A DNA stretch of 64,000 nucleotides from positions 5,109,031 through 5,173,030 of the forward strand of contig CM030868.1 in the NCBI GenBank assembly GCA_018105865.1. The letters are read 5' to 3'. Of this stretch, positions 1 through 11,595 are shown piece by piece. Source of the DNA: Metaphire vulgaris (taxonomy: Eukaryota > Annelida > Clitellata > Crassiclitellata > Megascolecidae). A program made the translations under genes and the position numbers. Position 1 is the first letter of the stretch. Each line of letters begins with the position of its first letter. The notes under the pieces are model-generated. The model saw nothing but the letters and a program-made list of their open reading frames with translations, was not told where the DNA came from and ran no database searches.

Positions 1-44
<44 letters not shown>

Positions 45-330
45 GATGTGTGTCTGTCTGTCTGTTTGTCTGTCTTGTCTGTCTGTCTCTGTCTCTGTCT
101 CTGTCTCTGTCTCTGTCTCTGTCTCTGTCTCTGCGGAGTTAGCTCTCTCTCTCTCTCTCTCTCTCTCTGTCTGTCTGATCTGTTTGTACTCTCGGCTGTT
201 TGAGACTCTGACGTCCTGTCCTCTCTTTATTCTAGCTCTGTCTCTGTCTCTGACATTCTCTGTCTCTGTCTCTGTCTCTGTTTGGAGGAGAAGGTTTGTC
301 TCTCTCTCAAAACTCTCTCTCTCTCTCAAA
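1..330. repeat. CT / GTCT microsatellite
   Basis: Pure (CT)n over about the first 38 bases, then GTCT and CTGTCT arrays broken by short unique pieces to about 330. The window starts inside it. The unique pieces (CGGCTGTTTGAGACTC near 192, GTTTGGAGGAGA near 281) recur at 482 and 553, so the array has invaded one copy of a small duplication. The Ser/Val/Leu-rich frame here is only the translated repeat. Confidence 0.95.
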
Positions 331-1684
331 AAGTTTGTTTACATCCTTCCGTATCAAAGACTTGAACATCTATCTCCACATGTGTGTCCGTGTGTTTGTG
401 AATCTTCTTCCTTCTCAACCGGGCTTGCCATCGGTTAGGCGTTTTTAGCCCCCTCTCCTAAAATCGAAAAATCTTATACTCCGGCTGTTTGAGACTCGAC
501 GTCCATCCAGTCCCCAATTCAAGCCACCTTGAAATTTTGGGGAGTTTTCAAATGTTTGGAGGAGATTTGTCTGCCCAAAAACCTTGACGAAAAAAAACTC
601 ATCACATCCTCAAATATCTTTCGGTAATGTTATTCTCCACAAAATGGCGGAAAGCTTAATTCTCTTTCTGAGATATGGTCACTATCCTTCTATCCTTGCA
701 TTCTCCCCTCTCCGCCAAATAAAAACCCCTCTCGTCACGCTCGGGAAGTTGAAATTTGAACATTCTGTGCAACATAAAGGCAATTTCCAGGGACCTTTCA
801 AACGTCTCTGATGATGACCTCCCAAAAAGTGTTAAAAATGCTGCCTCAGTCACATCAAATATTTACGATAATGTTATAATGCAGAGGCGTCAAAATGGCT
901 GGAAAGCTCGCCCTCACTTTCAAACGCCATGGACTCGTTCTAGTAATGTGCAACAAAAAAAAAAAACAGGGTCAACGGCCTCCGCCAAATGAAAATATCA
1001 ATACGTACGCTCGACAAGTTGAAAAGAATGAACACGATCTGTCTCAAAAAAAAAAAAAAAAAAAAAAAAAACGCGTCTCTGATGATGACGGTCAAACTTA
1101 ATCGGAAAAATTTCTAAAAATATAAAAAAATCTTGAAAGAAACAATTTACAACATTTCGATGAAAAGTGTGAAATGACGCCACTGCCTAGATGGCGAGCG
1201 CAATATTCAGGAAACTATAACATTTTTATTAACTATAACTCTTGTAATCTAAATCTACAACAATTTTTATTAACTATAACTCTTGTCGGCTAGACAGCTT
1301 AGCACGTGCAGTATTTGATATTTATAATAATAATTAGACTGCTGTTGAGTCAGACAGTTTGTTGCGCTGTCGTTTTTTTCTATGCGAGTAATAATTTGAA
1401 ATTTCAGCATGCGAAGGATAAATAAAATGATAGAAAATTGCCAGGTTTTCTGTGAAATTGCATACTGCATTTTTCGTGAGCTGTATTTTGTTATAATTAT
1501 TTTTGTTAAAATCCGCTCGGATGATAGAAAGGACTCGCTGCCGTAGGCCTATATATAGAAATCCGGTGCTAGGCCTAAGTCCTCTAGAAGCGGTCCTTCG
1601 CAAGAAAATTGTAGCCACATTGACAGGTCAACGAGGAACGGAAGATGATGGTGCCGCGAGTTATAAATAAAGAATAAACACTGC
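331..1684. other. Non-coding stretch with a degenerate duplication
   Basis: No gene is seen. Two diverged segments about 270 bp apart share CTCCGCCAAAT (about 710 and 980) and GTCTCTGATGATGAC (about 804 and 1074), which suggests an old tandem duplication. Poly-A runs lie at about 954-966 and 1047-1070. Confidence 0.6.
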
Positions 1685-1870
1685 CAGTGGCGTAGCCAGG
1701 ATTTCCGGAAGGGAGGGTTTGAAAAAAATTTCGTCGATGACCGCCAAGGGGGGATTTCACCCCAAAAATCGCCTTAAAAATTAAAATTTGCATGGAAATA
1801 CATCAAAAATTTTTCCCGCCGTCCAAGGGGGCTTTAGCCTCCAAGCCCCCCCCCCGTGGCTACGCCGCTG
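1685..1870. mobile_element. hAT-type MITE, GGCGTAGCC family
   Basis: Starts CAGTGGCGTAGCCAGG and ends GTGGCTACGCCGCTG, so the ends are inverted repeats of the CAG...CTG form. It is flanked by the 8-bp direct repeat AACACTGC at 1677-1684 and 1871-1878. The length (186 bp) and lack of a reading frame make it non-autonomous. Further copies lie at 25526, 33635, 37951, 41722 and 56433. Confidence 0.85.
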
Positions 1871-2740
1871 AACACTGCCCATAGGCTACTCGAATCTGGT
1901 TATCGAATTATCGGAACCGGTGATGATTTTCAGCTAGAAAGGCTAACAGCGACGCAGATTACCTCCGGAGCTGCTCGTTGCTGCACGTCGTTTGTCTACG
2001 CTTTTTAGAGCGATGAACGGCTGGGTCGTCCGCAGTCGCTTTTGATAACTAGTTGGGACTTGGAACCGTTCTCCAGGCCTGAGGAGAGGGGGTGCAGCCG
2101 GCACATTGTTCCGGGGCCCGTGGAGCCGAAAGGGGCCCGTGCCCGATAATTTTTTTTTACTTGTCAGACTTTTTTGCAGAGTCGATAACGTTTTTTTGCT
2201 CGTGAGATTTTTCGGAGAGTTGATAAATTTTTTTCTGGGACCCGTCACAATTTTTTGTACCGCGGCCCGGAAATTCTCTCGGCGGCCCGGCCGGTCTCAG
2301 TGCCAAAAACTAAGAGATTGACAATAATAATTATTGCAATGGCAGATCGTCATGGGCGGAGTAACCGGAGTTCATCAGGGGCTAAGAGGCAGAGACGTCA
2401 TTTCACCGTTTTTCAGGGGGCAAAACACTTTCAGCCTGACAAGTTACAAGTTTGCAAAAAAGTTGACGACCTTTTTTTGCTTGTCAGTCATTTTCACGGG
2501 GTTAGTTACTTCAGATTACTCGATATAAACAAGCACTCCGTCACTCCTTTAGGACACATAAAAAACTAAATAACACAAACATTGGCGAAAAAAATTGTTG
2601 TCCTAAAAATCAGGGGGGCAAATGCCCCCTGCCCTCCCAAATGACGTCCCTGCTAAGGGGGCTAAGACACACCTCCATGAATATTCCAAACATTTTCTGC
2701 TTGTTTCACAGGCGCGATGACCGTTTTAGTCCATAGGCCT
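1871..2740. other. Non-coding transposon debris
   Basis: No gene is recognised. The stretch holds runs such as TTTTTTGCTTGTCAG and GCAAATGCCCCCTGCC, which recur inside the hAT-type MITEs elsewhere in the window, so it is probably old element debris. Confidence 0.5.
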
Positions 2741-2760
2741 ATGCAGGGTTATTTCTAGGA

Positions 2761-3638
2761 CAGTGCTGTTTTACTTGCAAAATGTAAAAGTTATTTACTA
2801 GTTACAAAATAAAAAGTAACTAGTTACTGAGATTAGTTACTAGTTTCCAAAAGTAACTAGTTACGTTACTAGTTACTCCAAAAAAGTAACTAGTTACTTA
2901 CTAGTTACTCACTAATTACATGGCTTGTTATCGATGCTGCACAGCCTGCAAAGGTATCAAAACGTACAATAGCCAAACAATCGAAGATAATTCCAAATTC
3001 TGTGTAACTAACAGTCACAGTTCCTAATAGGCAACATTAAACAGCAGTGTAGTCTACTGACACAAAACATGCGTCAATGTTTAACTGATGTTCATTGTTC
3101 AAATTATATTTTTATTAGCTCTCAACAGTAAAAGCATTTCGAAGAGCTCGTCAGTTAGACTTTTTCTGCGTGGTGTAAGAATCTGCCCGCCCACACTGAA
3201 AAGCCTCTCTACTGTTTACTGCTTTTCGTCAGTTAATGATTGAAGTTTACTCCTTTTATTATCGCTCAAATACAACTTGGAGTTTATATCATAAGTAAAG
3301 TACTAGAGGCTAGTTCATGATGGTGGCAGTGCGATCTATGGTTGCCAGTGAATGTGAAACAGGAAGAACGCCTCTGGTGTTCCGGTAGGTAAGTTGTTGT
3401 TAATGCAGTAACTCAGTGACAGTGAGTCGCATAATGCAAACGCTTGAAATGCAATAACACTTATAAAAGTAACTAGTTACGGTAACTAGTAACTAGCGTT
3501 ACTAGTTACTCAAAATAGTGACTAGTTACTGACAATAGTTACTCTTGGCTGAAAGTAACTAGTTACGTTACTAGTTACTCAAAATAGTAACTAGTTACAG
3601 TAACTAGCGTTACTGTAACTAGTTACTACCCAGCACTG
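2761..3638. mobile_element. hAT element, decayed, 878 bp
   Basis: Terminal inverted repeats CAGTGCTG and CAGCACTG, with 7 shared target bases (TCTAGGA) on both sides. The subterminal zones (about 2790-2910 and 3460-3630) are packed with the palindrome GTAACTAGTTAC. The interior keeps a piece of hAT transposase on the minus strand. It is inserted in the family F repeat. Confidence 0.85.
3117..3212 (-). pseudogene. hAT transposase C-terminal (dimerisation) fragment
   Basis: The minus strand reads about 32 codons without a stop: [19 protein letters not shown] then [13 protein letters not shown]. This matches the conserved hAT dimerisation segment (ERLFS.GG....RR..L....E.L..L). The rest of the transposase is missing, so the fragment cannot be functional. 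It confirms the element class given by the ends. Confidence 0.85.
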
Positions 3639-4004
3639 TCTAGGATTAACAATTTGGGGGGTGTCGGTACATTCTGTGTGTCCTCTGCCAAAAGTCTGAC
3701 AAGCAAAAGGTCATCCCATAGCTGAGATATGGGGGTGCTGGGGGCATAGGCGGATTTAGAGTTTAATGTTTGTTTTTTCGGCCGGAACTGCCCGGAAGCC
3801 CTGGATTTGATCTGGATATTGATTATTGAACAATGGCGTAGCCGGCTTATGCAAAGTGAGATTGTTAACTTAAGGCACTGTGCGACTGAACACCAGTGGG
3901 GACTGCGCCAGACCCTCACTACACTCCTTCAGCAAAAAGTCAACCGATTTACATCAGTTGCGTTGGTCCGATTTTTGCTGCGCCACTATCTTGAATTATT
4001 TTGA

Positions 4005-4075
4005 TTGGGTATGTCATCGGGCCATCGGCTGATGCATCTACGCATTATTATATGACGCTATAGAAGTTTATAAGA
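4005..4075 (+). repeat. SINE fragment, GCGCTATAGAAG family
   Basis: Contains GGCCATCGGCTGATGC...CATTAT...GACGCTATAGAAGTTT, the core shared with copies near 7745, 13585, 18230, 23375, 39700, 44300 and 53225. It lies just upstream of RRP15. A shorter piece is at about 5876-5925. Confidence 0.65.
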
Positions 4076-4188
4076 AAAGTACCTCATCTAATTATTAGTC
4101 TATGTTAAATTCCGGTTTATTTTCATGACACGAGGTTTTGGTCCTTTTGGAAATTATTTTGTCATTTCTAATTGAAAATTGTATTAAA

Positions 4189-7100
4189 ATGGGAAAAGTA
4201 ATCGTTAAAAACACGGATTCGGATGAATTAGATTCGTCTGTAGAAAGCGAATTAGACGAAAATAACGGTAATTGTAATGGAAAGGCTTCATGCACTATTT
4301 TGATCATTGTAGGCCTAATGTATACCTTGTTTATATCGCTATTAGGCGTGCTCTAATGTTACGCATAATTTATAGATCGCCACTTATATATTACTCAGAG
4401 GGCATCAGCCCGTAACAAGGCTAGTTTAATCCAAATATAATTAGCCAGTTGACAGTCTGCAGAAGATAGCATATGGCCGATAAATTGTGACTATAGATCT
4501 AACCAGGGATGCTAATTAGTCCTTGGCCTTGGTCCTGGCCTTAAGGACTCTTTAGGGACAAGTTACATGTCCTTGGTCCTGATCCTGGCCTTCAGGGTTA
4601 AATCCTTGGTTCTGGCCTTGAGGGTTTAGTCCTTTTTAACTTCTCTGGATCTAAATTTATAACAACTGGGATTAGAGTTGTTCAGTAGGAGATGCATTCT
4701 GTGAGAACGACTAACTTCAGTGTCACTGAAAGCACAACCAAACCCATTGGCCATACCAACGCCGACTATAGGGTTCAATACGGACAGTGATTCCTGACAG
4801 ATGTACAAATAGAGGCATCGATGCATCTCACCACACAGGCAACAGTCACACTGTGTATTAATTATGATTATCAGATGGCTTACAACCAGCAAGATGATTT
4901 TAGTGTTGCCGCAAATGAGTGTCTTGTAGAATATTTATAAAAGTCTTTGTGATTTTTGGTAGCATGTGTATTCTTAGTTGAATTACATCTGCTTATCATT
5001 GTCTTTTATCTGAAGTTGATTTGTGTGGTTAGATGATTCTACGAAGCCAGCTTCCAAAGGTTTGGCCAATGTTATGGCCAGAATATTGGCCTCCGAGCCA
5101 GATAAAAAGATCCCAATTCTTGCAAAGGCAAGAGTCGACAAGGAACGAATAAAGAAACGCAAAGCAGAATCAACGCTTGCAAATAAGGACGCCGATGCTT
5201 CGGTGAGAAGTGTTTGCTGACTGAATAAACTATGGCCAAGCAGATTCTAAAATTTAAATATTTTTGTGCTTAGTGTTTTGTGTGTGATCATCATTTCTTA
5301 TAATCGGGTCATTCTATAACAGGTTGCTAGAAAACCCACTTTACCAGACAGATACTGCACAAGATTTTCATTGTTTTTGCACACTTATTCATTTTGTTGG
5401 TCATGTTTACTAGATCCAATATGCCTTCAAAATTAAGCAATGCACAATAAATGTTTTGGAATTGTATGGGGGTCAAGTTTTGTGACATACCGAGCGGCCA
5501 TTAGAGCAGATTGTTAATGTGGTTCAAAGAATAAATACAGATAGACAGACCTTCTGTCATCATGTAATTGCAGTAGTACCCAGTGATTAGTGAACCAGCT
5601 TGTGGGTCATGACACCAGATGGTTCCCTGTAGTATTTTCTTATAGTGACTCAGCTGTGAACAAGTAGAATAGGTGCTTGCCTGATAGAAGTTCTGAAAGG
5701 TGGTAATAGACCACACTCCTCATGAAATTGAAGGCACTTTCCCTTCCATTGTAAGGTGTGTATGGCCCTAAAACTCATCAACATCACTTTGTCTTTTAGA
5801 TCTAGTCTAAAACTTGAGTGCTTGGATTGACCTATCCACCTCGTAATACAGCTTGGATTTATTGCGTTATGAGCTAATATCTTAGGCATTATGATAGTGG
5901 CGCCATAGAAGTTGACTGAATAATATCTTATTGCTTGCCATTCACTATTTTCAAAATCATATCTGAATATTTTGAATATTTGTGAGAATTACAGAAATTT
6001 GGTCAGAAGTTTTTAAAACAGAACATGTTGACAATAGGGTATACCCCATTGCTGAGCTTTTTATTCAAAATTCCTTAATGTAGTCTCTAACATAAAAGGT
6101 TGAAAGTTGGTAACATAATTGTAAATGCATTACTTTAAATTTGTTACTATTTTGTTTTAAGGTAAACACCAAAGATAATGTTGTAAGCTTTGAAAATGAA
6201 AACATTTCAAAGAATAAGGCAGAGGATGATGAAGAAGATCAATTGCTTACAACAGAGGAACATAAAGAAAAATTACTGAAAAAGAAACTCTGGGAAGAAA
6301 TGTGCCACGTCTGTCCGCCTTTTTCCACTGAAGAGATTCAGCGATCGCGAAAACTAAAGCGAATAGCGACTAAGTATGAATTCTAATGTACAGTAGAACC
6401 CCGTTATAAATATGAATTCTAATGTAGGTCTCCATATTAGCTGAATCAAAGCTTACTTAAAGTGGTGTTTTATTGGCATGCATCTTAGTCAATTTTCTCT
6501 TAACAAGTATTATTTTTTGCTACGGATAGATAGAGCATTCAGTTTATATTATTTGTAATTTATGCTTTTCAGAATTTTATAATTTTAAAATGTCTGATGC
6601 AAGGGAATTCTTAGGAATTTTTGCTTTATTTTCTTGGTACACTCTAATCTGGTAATTTTCTCTTAAATCCTCGGGTCAAGATGACATCATTTATTCAGAT
6701 GCTGCTATCAGAATTGAACAATACAGTAGATTCCCTCTATAGACTGGTACAGTAAATATTGTGCTATACAAATGCTAATATTCACTAATTCAGATGTGTA
6801 TTGAAAGAACACTGAAAATTGGCTGAATTTTTAGAGGTGTCGTGAAGCTTTTCAACTCCGTTCTACAGCACCGAGCCATTGTTAACGAAAAGATGAAAAA
6901 AGATGGCACTACTGAGGGAAAGCGCGAAAAAATTATGAAGTCCACATCCAAAGGACAGTTCCTTGATATGCTGAAGGACAAAGAAACTGTAAGTCCATTG
7001 CTTTAAAATACACTGTAATGCTAAAGTTTAAAACGTCAAAATTTCAGCTGTGGTCATTGGCTTAAAAATGTATTCATTGATAAAGCTGAATGACAGTTTG

Positions 7101-7305
7101 CTGATGTTAAATTCTTCTGAATTTTCAGTCGGTTGAACCAAAGATTGAAATAAAAGAAGAGCCAATGGAGGAAGAACATCAGCCCATGTGGGACGCTCTT
7201 CGTGACGAGTACATGATGGACTCTAAAATGAAAGACTGGGATAAAGATTCTGAAAACGATGATGGCAAAGACTTTGGCAGCAGCAACGCGTCAGATTCTG
7301 AATAA
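4189..7305 (+). CDS. RRP15: RRP15-like ribosomal RNA processing protein
   Basis: The family is nucleolar and is needed for maturation of pre-rRNA of the large subunit (family knowledge). Exons: 4189-4267, 5033-5202, 6162-6373, 6835-6988 and 7129-7305. All junctions are GT-AG and in phase, giving 263 aa, close to the usual 280. Family marks in the sequence are RIATKGVVKLFNSV around residues 150-163, a lysine-rich stretch before it (KLLKKKLWEEMCHV), and the C-terminal WDALRDEYMM...MKDWDKDSE near residues 226-247. Acidic Ser/Asp/Glu runs lie at both ends. I chose the ATG at 4189 because it opens the first exon and the upstream ATG at 4125 is out of frame. The gene is tail to tail with MTRF1L. 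A MITE starts 14 bp after the stop. No break is seen. Confidence 0.92.
4513..4640. repeat. CCTTGGTCCTGGCCTT tandem low-complexity repeat
   Basis: In intron 1 of RRP15, variants of CCTTGG(T/C)CCTGGCCTT(A/C)AGG recur at least four times. No coding sense is seen. Confidence 0.6.
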
Positions 7306-7318
7306 ACTCACTGCTAGG

Positions 7319-7588
7319 CAGTGTTTAATCTGGACTCCGGGGGAAACTGACAAAGCCGGGGGATTCTGCTAAGCTGCTGTTAGTTGATGTAGTATGCCAA
7401 AATTTCGGGGAAATTTCTGGGAGGGAAAAGAGCAATTTTCACCCTGGAAATTGCTGATCAGGCGATCTAGGATTTGGCAAAATTTCCGTTGGGGTGAATT
7501 TGAACCATTTGTTGTTTAATGGGGAAAGAGCCCAACTTTTTCAGGCACTCAATAGGGGACAAGCCGCCACTGGCTAGATTAAACCCTG
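7319..7588. mobile_element. hAT-type MITE, CAGTGTTTAATCT family
   Basis: Begins CAGTGTTTAATCTGGACTCC and ends CTAGATTAAACCCTG, with flanks CTGCTAGG / CCGCTAGG (7 of 8 bases). It lies 14 bp after the RRP15 stop, in the 3' UTR region. Related copies are at 22973, 30660 and 63145. Confidence 0.8.
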
Positions 7589-7744
7589 CCGCTAGGTTTC
7601 TGCTTTGTGTACTTGGTTTATGTGTAGACTGAACCGAATTAATTGTGATGTTTAAAAATTATTTCGCAGCAACTTCTTGTGTCGTTACTTGAGTTTAGTT
7701 TACACAATGTTTAGTGTGTCATTACATCAAGGTGTATCTTGAAT

Positions 7745-7830
7745 GATATTGATTTGGTATGCCATTGGCCGATACGATACTTCTGTGCATTATGAAGTGG
7801 CACTATAGAAAGACTAAGTTGTAGATTAGA
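7745..7830 (+). repeat. SINE copy, GCGCTATAGAAG family
   Basis: Core GATTTGGTATGCCATTGGC...CATTATGAAGTGGCACTATAGAA, followed by a degraded GATTAGATTAG tail. It lies between the convergent RRP15 and MTRF1L genes. Confidence 0.7.
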
Positions 7831-7906
7831 TTAGGAGCAAGATTGTTCAACCAATCAATGAACACCAAAACTCATTTCTTTGACTAGTTATTTTGAAGAA
7901 ATATTA

Positions 7907-7981
7907 TTAACCCCTTAACTGGGGATCTCGGATATATCCGTCCATTTTACATTTAGTTAAATACACGGCTAGGGGTTAAAA
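7907..7981. mobile_element. Small palindromic element, TTAACCCC ends
   Basis: Starts TTAACCCCTTAACTGGGG, ends CGGCTAGGGGTTAAAAC, with GGATATATCCGTCCATTTTA inside. A second copy is at 10991-11069 with the same order and cleaner ends. These are foldback elements with no coding capacity. Confidence 0.7.
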
Positions 7982-8206
7982 CAGCATTTAAACCTTAGCC
8001 TCACTTTTGCCAATCAGTTACATATACAAGTTCATGGCAATTTCTGTAGTTTTTGAGAACATTCTGCCAAAAAAATATAGACATACTGTGTTTCAGAGAA
8101 TAAATACAGATAGACATGCTGTGGTTAAATTACTCTGAACCATTTAATGTGAATTGTGGTGAGGAGCACCAAAAGGGGATAAATGATACCTAGAAATTCT
8201 AATATA

Positions 8207-8911
8207 CAGTAAAACCTCTTTAGCTCGCCCCCCTCTTTAGGTCGCCAAACTCCCTCTGATGGGTCAAGAACATTTCCAATGTAAAATAACTCATTTAGTC
8301 GCCAAACTCGCCGCTCGCCGTCGCCACAACAAAATTCCATGCCTGTGTATAAATTTTGATAGCAACTAGACCGTTTATAGGCCAAGCTCCCGACCGACTG
8401 TTTACATATTTTTACATCGGTGTTGATAATCAGCTATTAACCTTCAGCTAATGTCTGGTGAAGGGATTGTGGTAGAGGTCTGCAAGGGGAGCAAGAATCT
8501 TCCGACAGTTGACCTCCCTCCCGCCACTCTCGCCCCACCCTGCGATGGCCAATCCCGCTCCCGTGGCTTTTGTCTCAACCCAACAGTCCCCGTGGCAGCA
8601 GACAATGGATCGGATTTACAAAACTTTTTCACCTGTAGGGCGTAGGCCTGTATGCTGCTGTATTACATCAAAGGTACTCTCTGCATTATCAACAATACGA
8701 AACACCGACGCAGCCTACAGCTTAGAGCCTTTTCCTTTACAAGCCGAAATGTGTCATTTGTTCAACCCGTCCCTACTGGTATCCGCGGGGCACCCAAAAT
8801 TCTCATCCCCGCCCCCCGTGAAGTGAGCATTGTATTCGTTAAGCCGCCAAACTCGCCCCTCGCCAAACTTTCACCCTTGACCAATAGCGGCGGGCTAAAG
8901 AGGTTTTACTG
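8207..8911. mobile_element. Tc1/mariner-like non-autonomous element
   Basis: The ends are CAGTAAAACCTCTTTAGC and GCTAAAGAGGTTTTACTG, perfect inverted repeats, with TA on both sides (8205-8206 and 8912-8913). The interior has GTCGCCAAACTC pieces and no transposase frame. The right end lies 5 bp past the MTRF1L stop codon, so the element forms the start of that gene's 3' UTR. Confidence 0.82.
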
Positions 8912-8916
8912 TATTT

Positions 8917-11540
8917 TTATGGAGTTATTGAACTTTGCAACTTTTCCAATAAAATTTCATGCTGGGATTCCTTATCAAGCATGTTTATGAGATTGTCGAG
9001 TTTTTCGCCACCACACAAAAGATCTTCAACGTCATATATGTTCTTTCCAACTCGATGATCTGAAACGCGATCGTCCTTGAAGTTATACGTTCGGATCTTC
9101 TCGTTACGATTTGCAGATCCAACCTAAGAAAATCATATCAGTTTACTGGAAGATGTCAAAGCCATGTAAGATAACATTTACCAGTAATAAGAATATAAAA
9201 TTAAATTCTTAGTGTACATAGTCGGGGCTGAAAGTCAGCCCGTGCGCGGTGGAGCTGAGCTCCGGCACCTTTTTGGACCACGAACATTTTTTTACCATAA
9301 TTCTTCAATATTTGTTCCAATATTGTAAAAGCACCATGTACTTGTTGCAAAACTATTAAACTAAGATTAAATAAGCGCTATATAAATTTAGATATTATTC
9401 AGATTTAATGAGGGTCTGCGTACAAAAGGTACCACTGCTGTACTTAACACACATCAGCGCCAAGAGTGCTCCCAACTTTTTTCACAGACTTTCAGCACTG
9501 TATATAGTCTATACTTGATTTCAAAAACAATAAAATTGTGAAATCGTACGAATGTAAATCTTGAAATACCTGTAGTTTTCTCGTCATTGATTGCTTCTGT
9601 GTTTGTTTTCTAGTTCTTTTTCATAAAGTCTGTATGTAGTCAAAATAACGCTCCAATTAGATCAGTAGATAATTGTAGAAAACAAGGTGTCCAATTGTAA
9701 CATAATGCTTGATTTCATAAACATGAATTCATTTCATGTTTTCACATAGCTCCTGTTTTTCTTTGCTCGGTCAAATCAGTAGTTATTCTGGTTAAAGTGT
9801 TCAGCCTGCTTACCCTAAAGAGAAGATTTCACAAAGTTATTTAAAAGAAATGTTTTAATCTTTCTGCTTTCACTTGTGTCAATCCTGGTAATTTAAACAA
9901 AAATTACAATTTGCTAAATCAATACAGTATCTACTGACCGAGATCGTAGTATTTTCATTGCAGTTTCTCGATTACGTATCTGCGATCGTTCAGTTTGACA
10001 CTCAGCAACTGTATCTGAAATACATCAGGGCTCATCCAGTTAGTGCATATGCAAAAATGCATATTTTCAACACCCCCCCCCCGTTTGCACTCTGTACATA
10101 TGCAAAATCTCCTAAATCCAACCCTTCCCCTCAGCGTGTACGTACTATATGGATGGACCTACGGGCTGAAATAACCGAGAATGAATACTTCCATCATCTA
10201 GTCACATCTTTTTTGTGGTGGACCGGGCCATCTTCTTTTGTGTCAGATCTTTTTTTTGGAGCAGCATTTGCTCACCACAAAAGTTTGATCTGTTAATCTG
10301 TAAGTTTATGCTGTTAAGTTTCGCTTATATTAAAAATTAGGCCACGCAGTCAACAGTTTGCATACGGTTTATGAGGCAACAGTTTGCATAAGTGTTGTTA
10401 AAGCTGCAACATCCTAATATCTTTGCTTTCCTCAGTAGAAATGGGTCATCATGTCACACTTCCAACACATCACACCATATGTTGGAAAAAGCTCTATTGG
10501 CTTCAAATGAACTGTGAGATGACCAGGGTTATTCTAGGATTGTGAATTTGGGGAGGGGTGTCGGGAAAATCTGGGGTGTGTGGTTAATTTCTAGGACTGT
10601 AGGATTGTGAATTTGGGGGGATGTCGGGAAAATTCGGGGGGTGTCGGAGTTTGGAAGTCTTCTCCCGAAAATTTTTTGTCTGACAAGCAAAAACAGGTCA
10701 TCCGAGGATAAGAGTTGGGGGTGTCCTTCTCCATTTGGGGGGTGTCCAAGCCTAATTAATATGCATTTTGTATACATAACCATTGTCACATTACCTTTTT
10801 TTGATGGGGGGGGGGTGTTAGGGGGGTGTAAAAATATCCCTGGAGATAATGACCACACACACACATTAGTGACATTAAGCTGCCCCACTCTTGTTTCACT
10901 GAGCTCACAGAGTGACCTTTAACCTTGCAGTTCTCTCATGCATCAACATGGAGTGATGACTACCACTGACTTACTAAAGGTGATAGCTGTTAACCCCTTA
11001 ACTGGGGATCCCGGATATATCCGTCCATTTTACATTGAGTTACAGTTAAATACACGGTTAAGGGGTTAAAACACAAAGCAGTAGGTGTTTGGCTTTTTCT
11101 TTAAGCACTGATAATGTAACTTTATATTCAACCCAGAACACTACGCTGTACAAAGAGAGGTCTAACCTGTTGGAAGATGAACTATACGGACCGCACTGTC
11201 TGTTGTGTTGACGTGCTGCCCTCCTTTGCCAGCCGCTCGGAAAGTATCGACCCGCAAGTCCTTTGGGCTGATTACGATATCTATCTGAAAGCAACTTGTT
11301 TATTAATTACTGATTTTCATACACGATCATACTCACATTCAATTCCGTTCTCTATTATTGGCATAGGCATAAACTTGGATGAGAAAGTGGGGGTCCAACC
11401 CCTATACCTTTCCCTTCCCTAGTCTAGTCTCTCAAATCCTAATGACCAAATAAAAGTTGGTGTTTGTGCGTATTGGCAAGTCGCAAATTAGTATTACCTA
11501 TTGTTATAAGACTTCAAATAATTATATATATATATAAATA

Positions 11541-11595
<55 letters not shown>

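Larger units (their letters stand above)
2741..3790. repeat. Family F repeat split by a hAT insertion
   Basis: The text GGGTTATTTCTAGGA ends at 2760. After the inserted element it resumes at 3639 with TCTAGGATT and continues into AATTTGGGGGGTGTCGG. Elsewhere (10525, 32815, 37455, 62300) these two pieces are contiguous. This is therefore an older repeat interrupted by a younger transposon. Confidence 0.75.

Noticed and set aside
46..438. 130-codon open frame rich in Ser, Val and Leu
   Set aside because: It is the translation of CT/GTCT microsatellites and has no family likeness.
9583..9590. TGA in MTRF1L exon 7 read as selenocysteine or readthrough
   Set aside because: Readthrough alone does not put the downstream family motifs in frame; a frameshift is still needed, so a missing CAAT unit is simpler.
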